In this document: piece after piece, positions 1 through 11,000 of the stretch
Layout: the number at the start of each line of letters is the position of its first letter
How positions within the stretch are numbered: position 1 is the first letter of the stretch
Translations under genes and position numbers: made by a program
The notes under the pieces: model-generated
The model's database searches: none
The model's input: only the letters and a program-made list of their open reading frames with translations
Told to the model about the DNA's origin: nothing
Source: MWEH01 sp035409945
Lineage (GTDB): Bacteria > Bacillota > Clostridia > Christensenellales > DTU072
Reading direction: 5' to 3'
Assembly (NCBI GenBank): GCA_035409945.1
Contig: DAONQC010000001.1
Location: 62,001-126,000 of the forward strand
Length of the DNA: 64,000 nt

Positions 1-1575
1 AACTACATTACCAACAACAGCAACTTCATTCCAAAAAGCATCTTCTTTTTCTTGTAATATTTCTTTTTGTCCTGCATGCAATACCTTGTTCGATTTGATA
101 TGTTTTTTAGTTCCTTCTTTTGGTTCCTCATCATCTTCTGTCAATAGTCTTAGTGTTAGAGTTTTGCCAATATATTGATCAAGTTTTCCTTTAACACCGT
201 TTAACTCAATTTTACTTTTTGGCACAAAAACTTTATATCTTCCAACTTCACAAAGCAATTTAGTTTCGTTTCTATTTACTCCTGTGCATTTAAGTTCGAC
301 ATCGTGACCTTGTTTAAGTAACTCTATTTTTTCTTCTTCTTTTATGATTGCTACACATTTAATGTGCGAGAATAAAATTTGATGTTTTTGTTCGGTATTG
401 ATCACAACCGCCAGTATGTCATCGCCCTCTTTTATATCAGCATCTGGGTCGATTTCATCCTTTTCTATGATGCCTAAATCATTCTTTATACTTCCATCAC
501 CGTAAGATACTTGTAATCTCCCCTCGTCATCGATTGCAACAACATGAACTGATTTGATGTCTCCTATATTTAATTGTTTCGAATTGTTTGGAACTGGCAT
601 AGACATGACTTTATCCATAAATTCATTTTGTTGGTCTGAACTATTTACTTCAGGTGTTCTGATATTGACTTCGTTATTAGTGTTAGATTCGTCAGTATCA
701 ACGATTTCGATGTTTGTGCTTTCTTCTTTCATTAATTTAATAACCTCCAAAACCAACCCATTTGGGGTCGATGCTCCAGTAAAAATACCGATGTTTTTAT
801 TATTCATTATCTCTTTCAAATTTATATTTAACTCGTCTAAATTTGAAATGAAATAGACTTTATTGCAATTAGCTCTTGCGATGTTATAAAGCTCTACCGT
901 ATTATTGCTTGCTTTATCACCTAATATAATCATTACATCTGATAATGATAATACTTTACTGCAACTATCTCTTCTTGCTAAAGTAGTATAACAAATGCTA
1001 TTGAATATATCAACTGATTTATTATCTTTTATCGCAATAGATTGCAAGTTATTTAATAAATAGGAGATATCTTTTGTTGAGAAAGTTGTTTGAAATACAA
1101 TATAAAATTTGTCTGATAATGTTAAAAAAGTAAAGTCATTAATATCTTCTATAATAACTGCATTTTTAGCTATGGAGGCAATGCCCTTTACTTCGGGATG
1201 ATTAGGATTTCCATATATTATAATTTGAAAACCATTATTGCTATATTGTAAAACATTTTTATGTATTATTTTAACCGATGGACATGTAGCATCTATTAAT
1301 TTACAGTTTTTTTCTTTTAATAAATCAAGTGTAGATGATTCACAACCGTGTGCTCTTATTAGCACCGTTGAATTATTTGGAATTTCATCTGCCTTTTCAA
1401 CTGTTATTAATCCTTTTTCGGATAGTTGTGAAATTACGATTTCATTATGTATTATAGACCCAATACTATATAAGAATTGGTTATGTTTATCAAGGAATTG
1501 TTTTGCAAGAGTCACAGCGTTAGCTACTCCCCCACAAAATCCTATAGATTTACTAGCTATTATAATTCTGTGCAT
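1..1575 (-). CDS. ispH: IspH (HMB-PP reductase) fused to S1 RNA-binding domains, partial
   Basis: The N-terminal ~285 residues are 4-hydroxy-3-methylbut-2-enyl diphosphate reductase, the last MEP-pathway enzyme, which makes IPP and DMAPP with a 4Fe-4S cluster. The three cluster cysteines are visible (C14 in GFCGGV, C98 in ATCPSV, C195 in NSICYTT), as are the substrate-binding histidines (H43, H76, H126) and the catalytic E128 in NHPEV. From about residue 325 the reading frame continues into S1-type beta-barrel sequence (first motif near DIKEGDDILAVVI), as in the ispH-rpsA fusions of Clostridia. The C-terminus lies beyond the window edge. The ATG sits inside the end of cmk (16-base overlap), so the two are probably co-transcribed and translationally coupled. 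The number of S1 repeats cannot be seen. Confidence 0.93.
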   Translation of the reverse strand, partial: MHRIIIASKSIGFCGGVANAVTLAKQFLDKHNQFLYSIGSIIHNEIVISQLSEKGLITVEKADEIPNNSTVLIRAHGCESSTLDLLKEKNCKLIDATCPSVKIIHKNVLQYSNNGFQIIIYGNPNHPEVKGIASIAKNAVIIEDINDFTFLTLSDKFYIVFQTTFSTKDISYLLNNLQSIAIKDNKSVDIFNSICYTTLARRDSCSKVLSLSDVMIILGDKASNNTVELYNIARANCNKVYFISNLDELNINLKEIMNNKNIGIFTGASTPNGLVLEVIKLMKEESTNIEIVDTDESNTNNEVNIRTPEVNSSDQQNEFMDKVMSMPVPNNSKQLNIGDIKSVHVVAIDDEGRLQVSYGDGSIKNDLGIIEKDEIDPDADIKEGDDILAVVINTEQKHQILFSHIKCVAIIKEEEKIELLKQGHDVELKCTGVNRNETKLLCEVGRYKVFVPKSKIELNGVKGKLDQYIGKTLTLRLLTEDDEEPKEGTKKHIKSNKVLHAGQKEILQEKEDAFWNEVAVVGNVV

Positions 1576-2231
1576 ATTTTCTCAATCCTTGCAACTACTT
1601 CATCAATACTTAAACCGCTAGTATCAATCTGAACCGCATCTTCAGTACAAATCAAAGGCGCAAAATCACGTGTCATATCTTGATGATCTCTGGTTTTAAT
1701 TTCTTGTAAAATTGTTTGAAAGTTATCTTCTGCACCTTTTTCCATGAGTTCTTTATTTCGTCTCTGCGCTCTGACTTCTGGTTTAGCTGTCAAGTAAATT
1801 TTAACGTTGGCATTTGGTAGTACATAACTTCCAATATCTCTCCCATCTAATACGCAATTACATTGCGCTGCAATCTCACGCTGAATAGTTACAAGTTTTA
1901 TTCTTACAATAGGATTTTTTGAAATGGTTGAAGCGCCCATGCTAATTTCATTTGTACGTATTTTATTAGTAACATCGATACCGTTTATAAAGACATGTTG
2001 TTTATTGTCAATATAGTCAATTGATAATTCGATATCATCAATCATATTATTAATTTTTTCTGTTTCATGTGGTTGAATGCCGTTTTCTAGAAAATAGTAA
2101 GCTATAGCGCGATACATAGCCCCAGTGTCCAGATATACTAAATTCATTTTTTCTGATAAGATTTTTGCAACTGTGCTTTTACCCGATCCTGCAGGTCCAT
2201 CTATTGCTATGTTTATAACTTTTTTTGTCAT
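1560..2231 (-). CDS. cmk: Cytidylate kinase
   Basis: Phosphorylates CMP/dCMP with ATP in the cytosolic pyrimidine nucleotide pathway. A P-loop GPAGSGKST lies at residues 13-21, followed by the YLDTGAMYRA stretch typical of bacterial CMP kinases, and the GRDIGSYVLPNA and later arginine-rich lid (RAQRRNKEL) are present. The 223-residue length is normal for the family. The start ATG overlaps the stop of the upstream flavoprotein gene as ATGA, and its 3' end overlaps the ispH start. The cmk-ispH order is common in Clostridia. Confidence 0.96.
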   Translation of the reverse strand: MTKKVINIAIDGPAGSGKSTVAKILSEKMNLVYLDTGAMYRAIAYYFLENGIQPHETEKINNMIDDIELSIDYIDNKQHVFINGIDVTNKIRTNEISMGASTISKNPIVRIKLVTIQREIAAQCNCVLDGRDIGSYVLPNANVKIYLTAKPEVRAQRRNKELMEKGAEDNFQTILQEIKTRDHQDMTRDFAPLICTEDAVQIDTSGLSIDEVVARIEKICTEL

Positions 2232-3500
2232 TTATTTATTATATCCTCCGTTTTATTAATATATTCGCATACGCCTCTCCCCGCCGTAACACCAGAAGAG
2301 AACGCAAATTGTAAATTATATCCACCTGTAAGAGCATCAACATCAATAATTTCTCCAGCAAAAAATAAATTATCAATGATTTTGCTCTGCATAGTTTTAG
2401 GATTTATTTGTTTAACATCGACACCACCAGCTGTAACAACAGCCCGTTCAGTATCTAGAGATGAAATTTGATACTTTACACCTTTAAGAGAATTAGCTAG
2501 TTTTCTAATATCCTCGCTTGTTAGATTTGCGAGTTGCTTACATGGATTAATATTGGATTGTAAAAGTATCTTAGATGTCATCTTCTTAACAGTGAGTTTT
2601 GGTATAATATGTTTTACTTGTTGTTTGCCATACAGTGGCACCATATTAATTATTCTATCTTCTAACACTTCTATAGGTAATGCTGGTTTCAAATCAATCG
2701 ATGCAAATAATGTTTCGTTTAAGAGTTTGCGATTGATTTTTGAAGATAAGCTTAAAACAATAGGACCTGAAATTCCATTGTTTGTAAAAATCATTTCTCC
2801 AAAATCATTAGCAATTACCAGGTCGTTAGTATTAATAATCGATAATGATACATTTTTAAGAGACAGCCCTTCGGGAAGTTCTTGACTTGTGTCATCGAAT
2901 AGCATACTAGTTAGAGCTGGGACTGGTGGAATAAGAGTTACACCTAGTTTCTTAAGAATATCAAAACCTAATCCATCAGAGCCAGTATGAGGATAATAGA
3001 TTCCTCCTGTTGCCATAATAACGGCATCTGAACACATTTTTTGTTTGGTTGTAATAATTTCTTTAATAATATTGTTTTCTTGAATTAAGCTAATTACAGT
3101 TTCATTAAAATATATGGTAATTCCTCGTGATATCAATTCATTATAAATTATATCTATTACATCCGAACTTTTGTTGCTTTTAGGGAACATCCTTCCCCCT
3201 CTCTCTTCTACTATCTCAAGCCCTCGTGACTTAAAAAAAATGCACAGTGTCATTGTATGTGAATTGAGAAAATGAACTGTATGTAAATTTAGGATTTGAA
3301 ATAATTTTAGAAATAGGGTTATTGTTACTGTTTGTTAAATTACATCGCCCTTTTCCTGTAATATATAGTTTCCTACCAATCTTATGATTTCTCTCAATTA
3401 AAATAACTTCTATATTAGGATTGTTTTCGGCAATTGCTAAAGCTGCAAATGGTCCTGCAGCGCCTCCTCCAATAACTACAACTCTTGATTTCCTATACAT
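2228..3500 (-). pseudogene. HI0933/BaiN-type FAD-binding flavoprotein, split by a frameshift in a T8 run
   Basis: Two overlapping frames together make one full-length protein of the HI0933 family (NAD(P)/FAD-dependent oxidoreductase). The first 89 residues carry the Rossmann dinucleotide motif GGGAAGPFAA and the family signature GKGRCNLTN. The next frame (2228-3253) continues with FFKSRGLEIVEERGGRMFP and ends with the C-terminal FAD motif LFFAGEIIDVDALTGGYNLQ. The break is at a homopolymer of eight T on the coding strand (positions 3233-3240): seven would restore the frame exactly. The gene is otherwise intact with no other stops. It may be a sequencing or assembly error, a recent mutation, or a slippage site; sequence alone cannot decide. 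The stop overlaps the cmk start (ATGA). Confidence 0.85.
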
Positions 3501-3509
3501 ATTAGTGAA

Positions 3510-4265
3510 TTAACTCCCTTTAGGTAATATTCTCCGTTTAAGCAAATTGAGAGCTTTAATGTCGGTTGAATTGTATTGAATCGGAGTAATTGTTGTATAG
3601 CCTTTATTTAACCAAACGACATCAGTATCTAAATCATTTTCAATAGGTATAGGATTGCCGATTAGAGTCCAAGAAAGTGTATCTGTCCCACTAGGATCTA
3701 TAAGATAAATGTCGCAAAATTGTCTTTTCCCTAACTTGCAAATCACCTTGTCTATATTTCCTATATATTCATTATTAATATTAATGTTTAGTGCATATTT
3801 AGGGGATAATAATGATAGATAATAATCAAAATCTTTTAAGAATGTATCAACAACGTAATTAAATTGTTCGTTTTCGATAACCTTAGTGGATATTGCCATT
3901 GATGGAATATTATTTAAACTACCTTCAATTGCAGCATTTGCTGTTCCCGAGTAAAAAACATCTGTTCCGATGTTAAAATCCGTATTAATACCTGATATTA
4001 TCAATTCGGGTCTAGTCGTTGAAAAAAGTTCGACACCTATTTTGACGCAGTCAGAAGGCGTTCCTGTTACTGAATAACATAGATATGGATATCCAGGTAC
4101 TTCTCGAATATAAATTGGTTTGTGAAATGTAACGGCTGCAGACATTCCACTGTTACATTTATGTGGGGCAACAACTCGTACATCGTGATATTTTGATAGG
4201 ATAGTGGCAAGCTTAACAAGCCCAGGACAATTATATCCATCATCATTTACGATTAAAATTTTCAT
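3510..4265 (-). CDS. surE: 5'-nucleotidase SurE
   Basis: Metal-dependent nucleoside 5'-monophosphate phosphatase family. The metal-binding VNDDG at residues 6-10 opens the protein, followed by NSGMSAAVTFHKP and the conserved TPSDCVKIG and SGINTDFNIGTDVFYSGTANAA segments typical of SurE. 251 residues is the usual length. Its start lies 23 bases inside the end of the upstream rluB-like gene, so the two are likely one transcription unit. The stop is 9 bases before the HI0933-type gene. Confidence 0.94.
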   Translation of the reverse strand: MKILIVNDDGYNCPGLVKLATILSKYHDVRVVAPHKCNSGMSAAVTFHKPIYIREVPGYPYLCYSVTGTPSDCVKIGVELFSTTRPELIISGINTDFNIGTDVFYSGTANAAIEGSLNNIPSMAISTKVIENEQFNYVVDTFLKDFDYYLSLLSPKYALNININNEYIGNIDKVICKLGKRQFCDIYLIDPSGTDTLSWTLIGNPIPIENDLDTDVVWLNKGYTTITPIQYNSTDIKALNLLKRRILPKGS

Positions 4266-4992
4266 TATTTTCCCCCTTTATATAATTTTTGAGTAATTTA
4301 ATCTCATTTCTATTAAGCTCTCTATATTTGCCTCTAGCAACATTTGATAACTGCAGAGGTCCAAATGCAACACGTTTTAAACTAACTACATTTTTATTTA
4401 TTGAATTAAACATTTTGTGAATTTGTCTATTTTTACCTTCTTTAATCACCACCTCTATTGTAGTAGTTGTGTTAGTTTTGTTTATAATTTTAAAAGATGC
4501 TGGTTTTGTCTTATAACCATTATCTATAAGAACTCCATTTCGTAAAAGTTGTAGTTCACTATCAGTTATAGAGCCATTAATTCGGGCTATATAGGTTTTT
4601 GTAACTTCGAATGTTGGATGAGATAATTTATGTGTTATGTCTCCATCATTTGTTAAAATTAAAAGTCCTTCGGTATTATAGTCTAGCCTTCCTATGGAAA
4701 AAAGTCTATATGGAGAGTTGATAAAATCATATATAGTCTGCCTGCCCTTCTCATCTTGTGCAGTGCAAACACAACCTTTTGGTTTATTGAACATTAAATA
4801 TACATTTTGTTGATTTGTTTTACTATGTAAATAAATGTTATCAACAGATACCACGTCATAAGTTAAATCAACTTTGAACCCAAAGTCTATAACTATTTCG
4901 CCATTAACTTTTACTTTTTTATTAGATATTAACTCATCTGCTTTTCTACGAGAGCATAACCCACTAGTAGAAATATATTTATTTAATCTCAT
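4243..4992 (-). CDS. rluB: RluB/RsuA-type pseudouridine synthase
   Basis: Converts a specific uridine of 23S (RluB) or 16S rRNA to pseudouridine. An N-terminal S4 RNA-binding domain (MRLNKYISTSGLCSRRKAD, residues 1-~60) precedes the catalytic domain with the family motif GRLDYNTEGLLILTNDG containing the nucleophilic Asp, and the downstream EGKNRQIHKMF segment. 249 residues fits the RsuA/RluB/E/F family; RluB rather than RsuA is inferred from the usual scpA-scpB-rluB neighbourhood. Here the giant repeat-protein gene sits between scpB and this gene. Confidence 0.88.
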   Translation of the reverse strand: MRLNKYISTSGLCSRRKADELISNKKVKVNGEIVIDFGFKVDLTYDVVSVDNIYLHSKTNQQNVYLMFNKPKGCVCTAQDEKGRQTIYDFINSPYRLFSIGRLDYNTEGLLILTNDGDITHKLSHPTFEVTKTYIARINGSITDSELQLLRNGVLIDNGYKTKPASFKIINKTNTTTTIEVVIKEGKNRQIHKMFNSINKNVVSLKRVAFGPLQLSNVARGKYRELNRNEIKLLKNYIKGENNENFNRK

Positions 4993-5000
4993 ATGTGGTA

Positions 5001-8000
5001 TTATTTCCTTTTAGAACGGTTGTTTGTGAAAGCTTTGAGCATTGATTTTTTGCTTAAAATAGATATAATCGTTATTAATATAATTAACCCTGCAATTGAA
5101 GCTAAAATTATATACATCACATTATTAGAGGAAGTAATCGGTTTCTCATAAACGATTTCATATTCTTCTGTTATATATTCGTATTCATAATTTGAGTCAA
5201 GCCCCCCACTAGGTTGTGCAATGTTAGTTCCAACTAGTGTACTAGATAAATTGAGTGAAGGAAGCCCTTCTAAATCTTCTTCAGAATCACCTGGTAAAAA
5301 GCCTTCATATTGAAGTGTATAGCCTGGTTTTTGTCCTGCAGGAGTAGCCTTATCGATAACAGGAATGACTTTTAAAACAGCTTTTTTTACTCTAAACGAT
5401 ATAGAACTTGTTCCTGCAATGTAATAACTATCATTTGACACCCCTACATTAACAAAATATTGCGCAGCATCAATGATTTGGTTTTGCGTAAACGGTTGAT
5501 TGTCTTTGCGTATTTGTAAAACAGGCTTACAAATATCGTTAGGTGCCACACCTATTATAGAAATGCCAAGTTCAGGGCCCCCTATTTCAGGATAATTCTT
5601 TATTTTATCTCTTCCATTGTATACAAATTCATCTATTAAGTTACCTTCTATGTCTTTTGGTCTTAGGTCAAAAACTACACGAACTTGTTTCTGCGAAATT
5701 TTTATTTCTTTAGTAATTTCTGTCGAAATATAATTACTAAAAGGATTTAATTCTGTTTGAGCTGGAGCATTATATTTTGCAGTTACGGTGTGGTATCCGG
5801 CTTTCGGATATAGTGGTAATGTACCATCTTCGTTTGCAAACGAATAAGTAACATTTACCGTTTCGTTAAGCCCTTCTGCGGTCACTCTTGCAGTAAATTT
5901 TTGGAAAATATTGCCATATTCTTGATAAGAATTCCCCGATAATTCTATGTAAGGTTTTACCTTTTTAATTTCTAATTCTGTGGTAGGTCCTCGTAAAGTA
6001 TATCCAGAATCATTTGTTATTTCTGAAGACACAATATATATGCCCGCATTTTTAGGCGGTATGCTATCTCTAGTGTAAAATACTCCTTCCTTACCTTCGT
6101 AATATATTTTTATGTTAACTGTAGTATTATATCCGTCTAAAGTACTATCTGTACTACCTGGCACGATTACCCCGTCATTAATCTTCAATGTCGCTCCAGG
6201 TAGATAGTATTCTATGATAGGCTCAACAATAACTTGACTGTTATTAAAATGCGTCGCATCTGGTTTATTAAGTTTAATTTTTGCTAATGATAATATGCGA
6301 GCTTCTATTTCAAAGCTATCATTAGAAAGTGTATAGTTGTGACTTTGTGAACCGCCAGAGATATAAACATTATTAACTAGAACTTTTGTGTTTGGGACAT
6401 CTGGAAGGGATTCATTTAATTTAGAAGTATATGAAATTTCGACTAACTCTTTATCTTTTTCAAGTAATCCTAACAATTTAAAGTGTTCATTGGTGATATT
6501 AGCTTTAGTATCATTATTTGCTGGTTTCTTAAAAACAAGACCACTTTGAACTACTTCAATAGTTCTGGGAATGATTGTGAAGTCAGAAGAAAACCTGGTG
6601 GGATCATTAAACACTGAATCATTTTCATTTGCTTTACATATAACATTATAATTTTTTAAATTGGCACCAGACTTTAGGGCTAGTTTAACTACATAATTGC
6701 CAACATCTTTAATGTTATCGCCACATACAACAGTTTCATTTATATCTTGATATACTACTTCGAAAGTAAGGTTAAGTAGTGAAGGCGTGTCAGTTCCTAC
6801 AAATGAATATGTAGTGTCATTATACTTGCCATAGTTGATATAAAACTGCACATCTTCATTCCCTTCATATAGTATAGATTCACTATCATTATATTTTGAA
6901 AAAACAGACGGGCTGTCGCCGTAACGTATTTCCGCTTTATCACCAGTTAGTTTACGAGAAATAGTAATTGGTATTGTGACTTTATCAATTCGTCCACGCT
7001 CACTCATAGTAATCGGTTCTGGGAGTTGAAAATTATTAGCAGAATCAGCATTTACACTAAATGAAATTTTTATTTTTTTATTCTCACCTGCATCAGAATC
7101 TGTTTCTCCTAAGGTTGTAGAAATAAATGTTCCAGAGATAGTGAAGCCTCTATTAAATAATTCTGGACTGTTAGCATATAAATAATCTCTCTTCTGAGGG
7201 GTTAGTGAAATTTTTCTTTGGTCTAATCTATTGTTACCATCATAAATCTTATTAAACCTCTCGTTACCATCGTGTATATTATTATAAACTATGTCTTCAG
7301 CACTAACCTCCACCACACATTTTGTAATCATTAAAATGGCTGAATCTTTTATTGTTTCAAAAACATCTTCTTCATTGTACTCATACAGTTGCAACCGGTA
7401 GTTTTTAGCCTCTTCTGTGATAAAGGAATATGAAATTTGGTATCCTTCTTGAATGTAGTTTTCGCCCAATTGTCTTGTGCATCTTATTAATTCTGGCCAG
7501 TTAAAGTTACTAGGGTTTGACAGATAGTCGCTTTTTATAGCAGTTGGAAGATCGTCAATTCTTACATTGAAATTGCTCGGGTTATAAAAGTCCGGATCGT
7601 TTTTTCCGTAGACTTTGGTGAAATCTTTAATTTGTAGAGCAACTGGTCTGCCTAAAATTACATATTTGCCTTTCCCACCGGATTTGTTTATTCCACTAAT
7701 TACGAATGAAATATTTGGATTATCATCATATATTACATCATCTATGTCATATGACCCGGCATCTGGATAATCTCCGCCAGTTCTTGAGTAAGTAAGTTCA
7801 ACGGGTATGGTGCTTAGGGGCATAATAACATTGACTGTCTCTTTAGGAACAAGTGGAAGAATGGGAATGGAATCATTCCATTCATCCCATTGAATTGAAA
7901 ACTGTTTTGGTGTAATGCTGTAAACTCTTTCAGTTATTTCAAATTTGAACACATTTCCATTATTATCCATTGCACTTGTGTTAACAGAAACAGCATAGTT

Positions 8001-11000
8001 TAAGCTACCATCATATGTATAACCTGTATAATAGTAGGAACCCACGTCTTCTCCTACATCACGGATTAGCGTCGCACTAATTATAACCAGTTCGCCGTCA
8101 CCAGGTTCATCATGAATTCCAGTTTGATCAATCATAATTGTTTTGTTTACAGTGAGACTATCTATATTATCCAACTCACCGTATGTTTTTATTATATTTG
8201 TGGGTATCAAAGTTATTGAATATGGTGTGACATTAAAGGTTTTTTCATCAAATACTGTTTCACTAGTATATATATAATAGTTGGAATTATCAGTTAAAGC
8301 TGCCTTTACAGTATACTGTCCACAATCTTTGTAACTGGTTTTGCTCCCCGGTTCATAATATGTTATATCTGTGTTTTCTATATCTCTGCTCTTGTCAACA
8401 AAAGAATATACATAGGCTCCCAGATTAATGTTGTCACCTTCAACTATGCCAGAATAATAATTGTCACCTTCGCTAACATATCCCACCCCGCTGCTTAATT
8501 CTACTTGTATATCATTGCTATTTCCATTAAATACAATATTATTATCCAAACCAAAGGTAACTTGAATGGGTCGAGGTTTAATTTTGAAATGTCTTTCTAA
8601 AACGCTACCTTCAGCAAGTAATACATAGTTTTTTTCTGTGTTAGCAAGACTTATCATAATTTTGTAACTGTCAGAAACAGCGTAAGCAGCATCAATTCGT
8701 TGCTGTCCATTATGAACAACTTTATCAATTCTAGGTTCATCTCCAGAAATGAAAGAATATCCTGGCTGGTACGCATATCCGATCGAATTTGCGAAATTTT
8801 GATTAGAACCACCATAAATAAATTCCATATTCTCTTCTAGTGGTTGACTGTTGTATACCAAATATGCTTTCAGAGGTTTTGGCGTAATTTCAAATTGTAC
8901 GTTATTAGGGATGGTACTCTCCACTTTATAGTTATTGTTGTGCGAATGAGCAGTCACAGTATACACTCCAGTTTGCGATACGGCAGTTGTGGTTACTCCA
9001 GAAATGTTTGTATATTGTAGCCTTATTATGCTATCTAGCGTATCTGTTCCAAGTGGTCCATACCCTGCTGTTGCAGAATATTGGATGTGTTGGATTGTCT
9101 TGTTGTACACTCTAGTATTTGTTGAATCAAATTCAATTATTAAATCCTTTGGTTTTACGGAGTAATTTAATATATTGCAATTTTGTGCGTTAGTGTTAGA
9201 TAAATTACTGCTTGTAATTATATAATTAAGATGATTTGTTAAACCACTGTCTCCTGTAAGAGTTACGGTTGTTTGATAACTACCGGCATTTAATATTTGT
9301 CCTACAGAAACCCTACTAGTTGGGGGACCATACATATGATCTTGTTTCAACGAAACCAATCCAGCATCTGCTTCCGCAAGAGGTTTCGTAGGGTCAAATT
9401 GTACTCCAATAGAAAGAGGTTCGTTATTAAAAACTAAGTTAGAATATGCAGAGAATTGTATCCCTAATTCTCTCTTTAAAATAGTAAATAATCTTGTTCT
9501 GTTTGTTTCAGGAGGCATACTATAATTTACTTCGTTAAAGTTTATAATTACCTTATAATTCCCTGCAGTTTTTGGTTCAGGAACTAACGCTAATGTTGAA
9601 GCATCGTAAAAAACATAGCTGATATTTGGTGTTTGGTCGTTTGGGATTACACCAGTTAACGTGGCACTAATTTCAGATTTTTTTGAGGTTGCATCATATA
9701 TTAATGTCTGTGGAATAGAAATGTTAACACCTAATGGTTTTTTTGCGATTGTGAAACTAGTAGTAATTGAATCTTTGAAGTTTCCTTTACCAGTAATCTC
9801 AATACTAGCGTTACCAGCATCCTTATGATTAGAATAAACGAGAGTAAAATCTGTATCTTTATAGAGTAAGTTTTCTTTATATTTGATGGTTGGTTTCGGC
9901 GTTATATTGGCAAAACAATAGCTTTGTGATTCTATAGGAGCAACTGTTAGAAGTGGTTCGTTTTTGATACTACAAGCCGTTATTGTTATACTACGGGTTA
10001 TGTCTGCAGGCCTAATTTTATATGAAGGATTAGATAAGCTGCAAGTTAATGTATATGTGCCTACATTTATTACAGTATCAGAGCCCCAGCTTTTATTTAC
10101 AGCCACTGAATCGCCTAGAATTATGTCAGAGACTTTTACCTGTACTTCAACATTATCGCTCTTGCTCGTAGAATCATAAACAAATGACAAAGTTCCAAAA
10201 TCAAGAGAGACTTCTTTAGGTGTGACCTCTATTTCTTGATAATTATCACTAGCATTAATCACATAATTTAGAGTTAAGAACCTTAAATTACCTTCTGTGC
10301 CATTCTTTACATATGCTGATGCATTGTACTTTCCAACTGTCTTAATTTCGGTTATAGGAGTACCATTTATGTTCTTATATGATAAACCTAAATAGCTAGG
10401 AGATAATTCTGTATTTACTGTTGAAACGTTAACCTTTAAACCAAGGTCAGAACCAATATAGTTAGTGCCATTATACACAAGAGGTTGAACAGAAGAACCG
10501 GTTCCCGTCTTAAAAGTCACGTTAACAACCCAAGGATTTATTTTAATGTCATTAACATTAGTTTGTGAAGCGTTGGTAATATAGTAGTTATTTCTACCAG
10601 AGCCCTCTGTTTTTAATGCAGTTGCAGAGTAGGTTCCAGCATTTCTCAATTCATCAACAACATTGTTGCTTGCATTTTTATATACAGTACTTATAGTTAC
10701 CGTGTCTCTTTCATATATTGCCGAATTTGCGTCTTCAATCGTACACACAAACGGGTGTGGGTTTTTATTGAATGTAAATGTTTTATTTTCAGGCCAAATA
10801 ACTTTTATGCCTTTAGGCGTGATTTCAAAAGGAATACTGTAGCTATTAATAACGTTCTGGTCTGTAGGTAGCCTATAATTAGCTACATCTGCTCCAGAAA
10901 GAATCCCAACTCTAGCATGATAAGTGCCAGCATCAAAACATTCGTATGGTTCAGTTGATGAACTGTTCCGAAATGTTAATGACGAAATGTGAACCTCATC

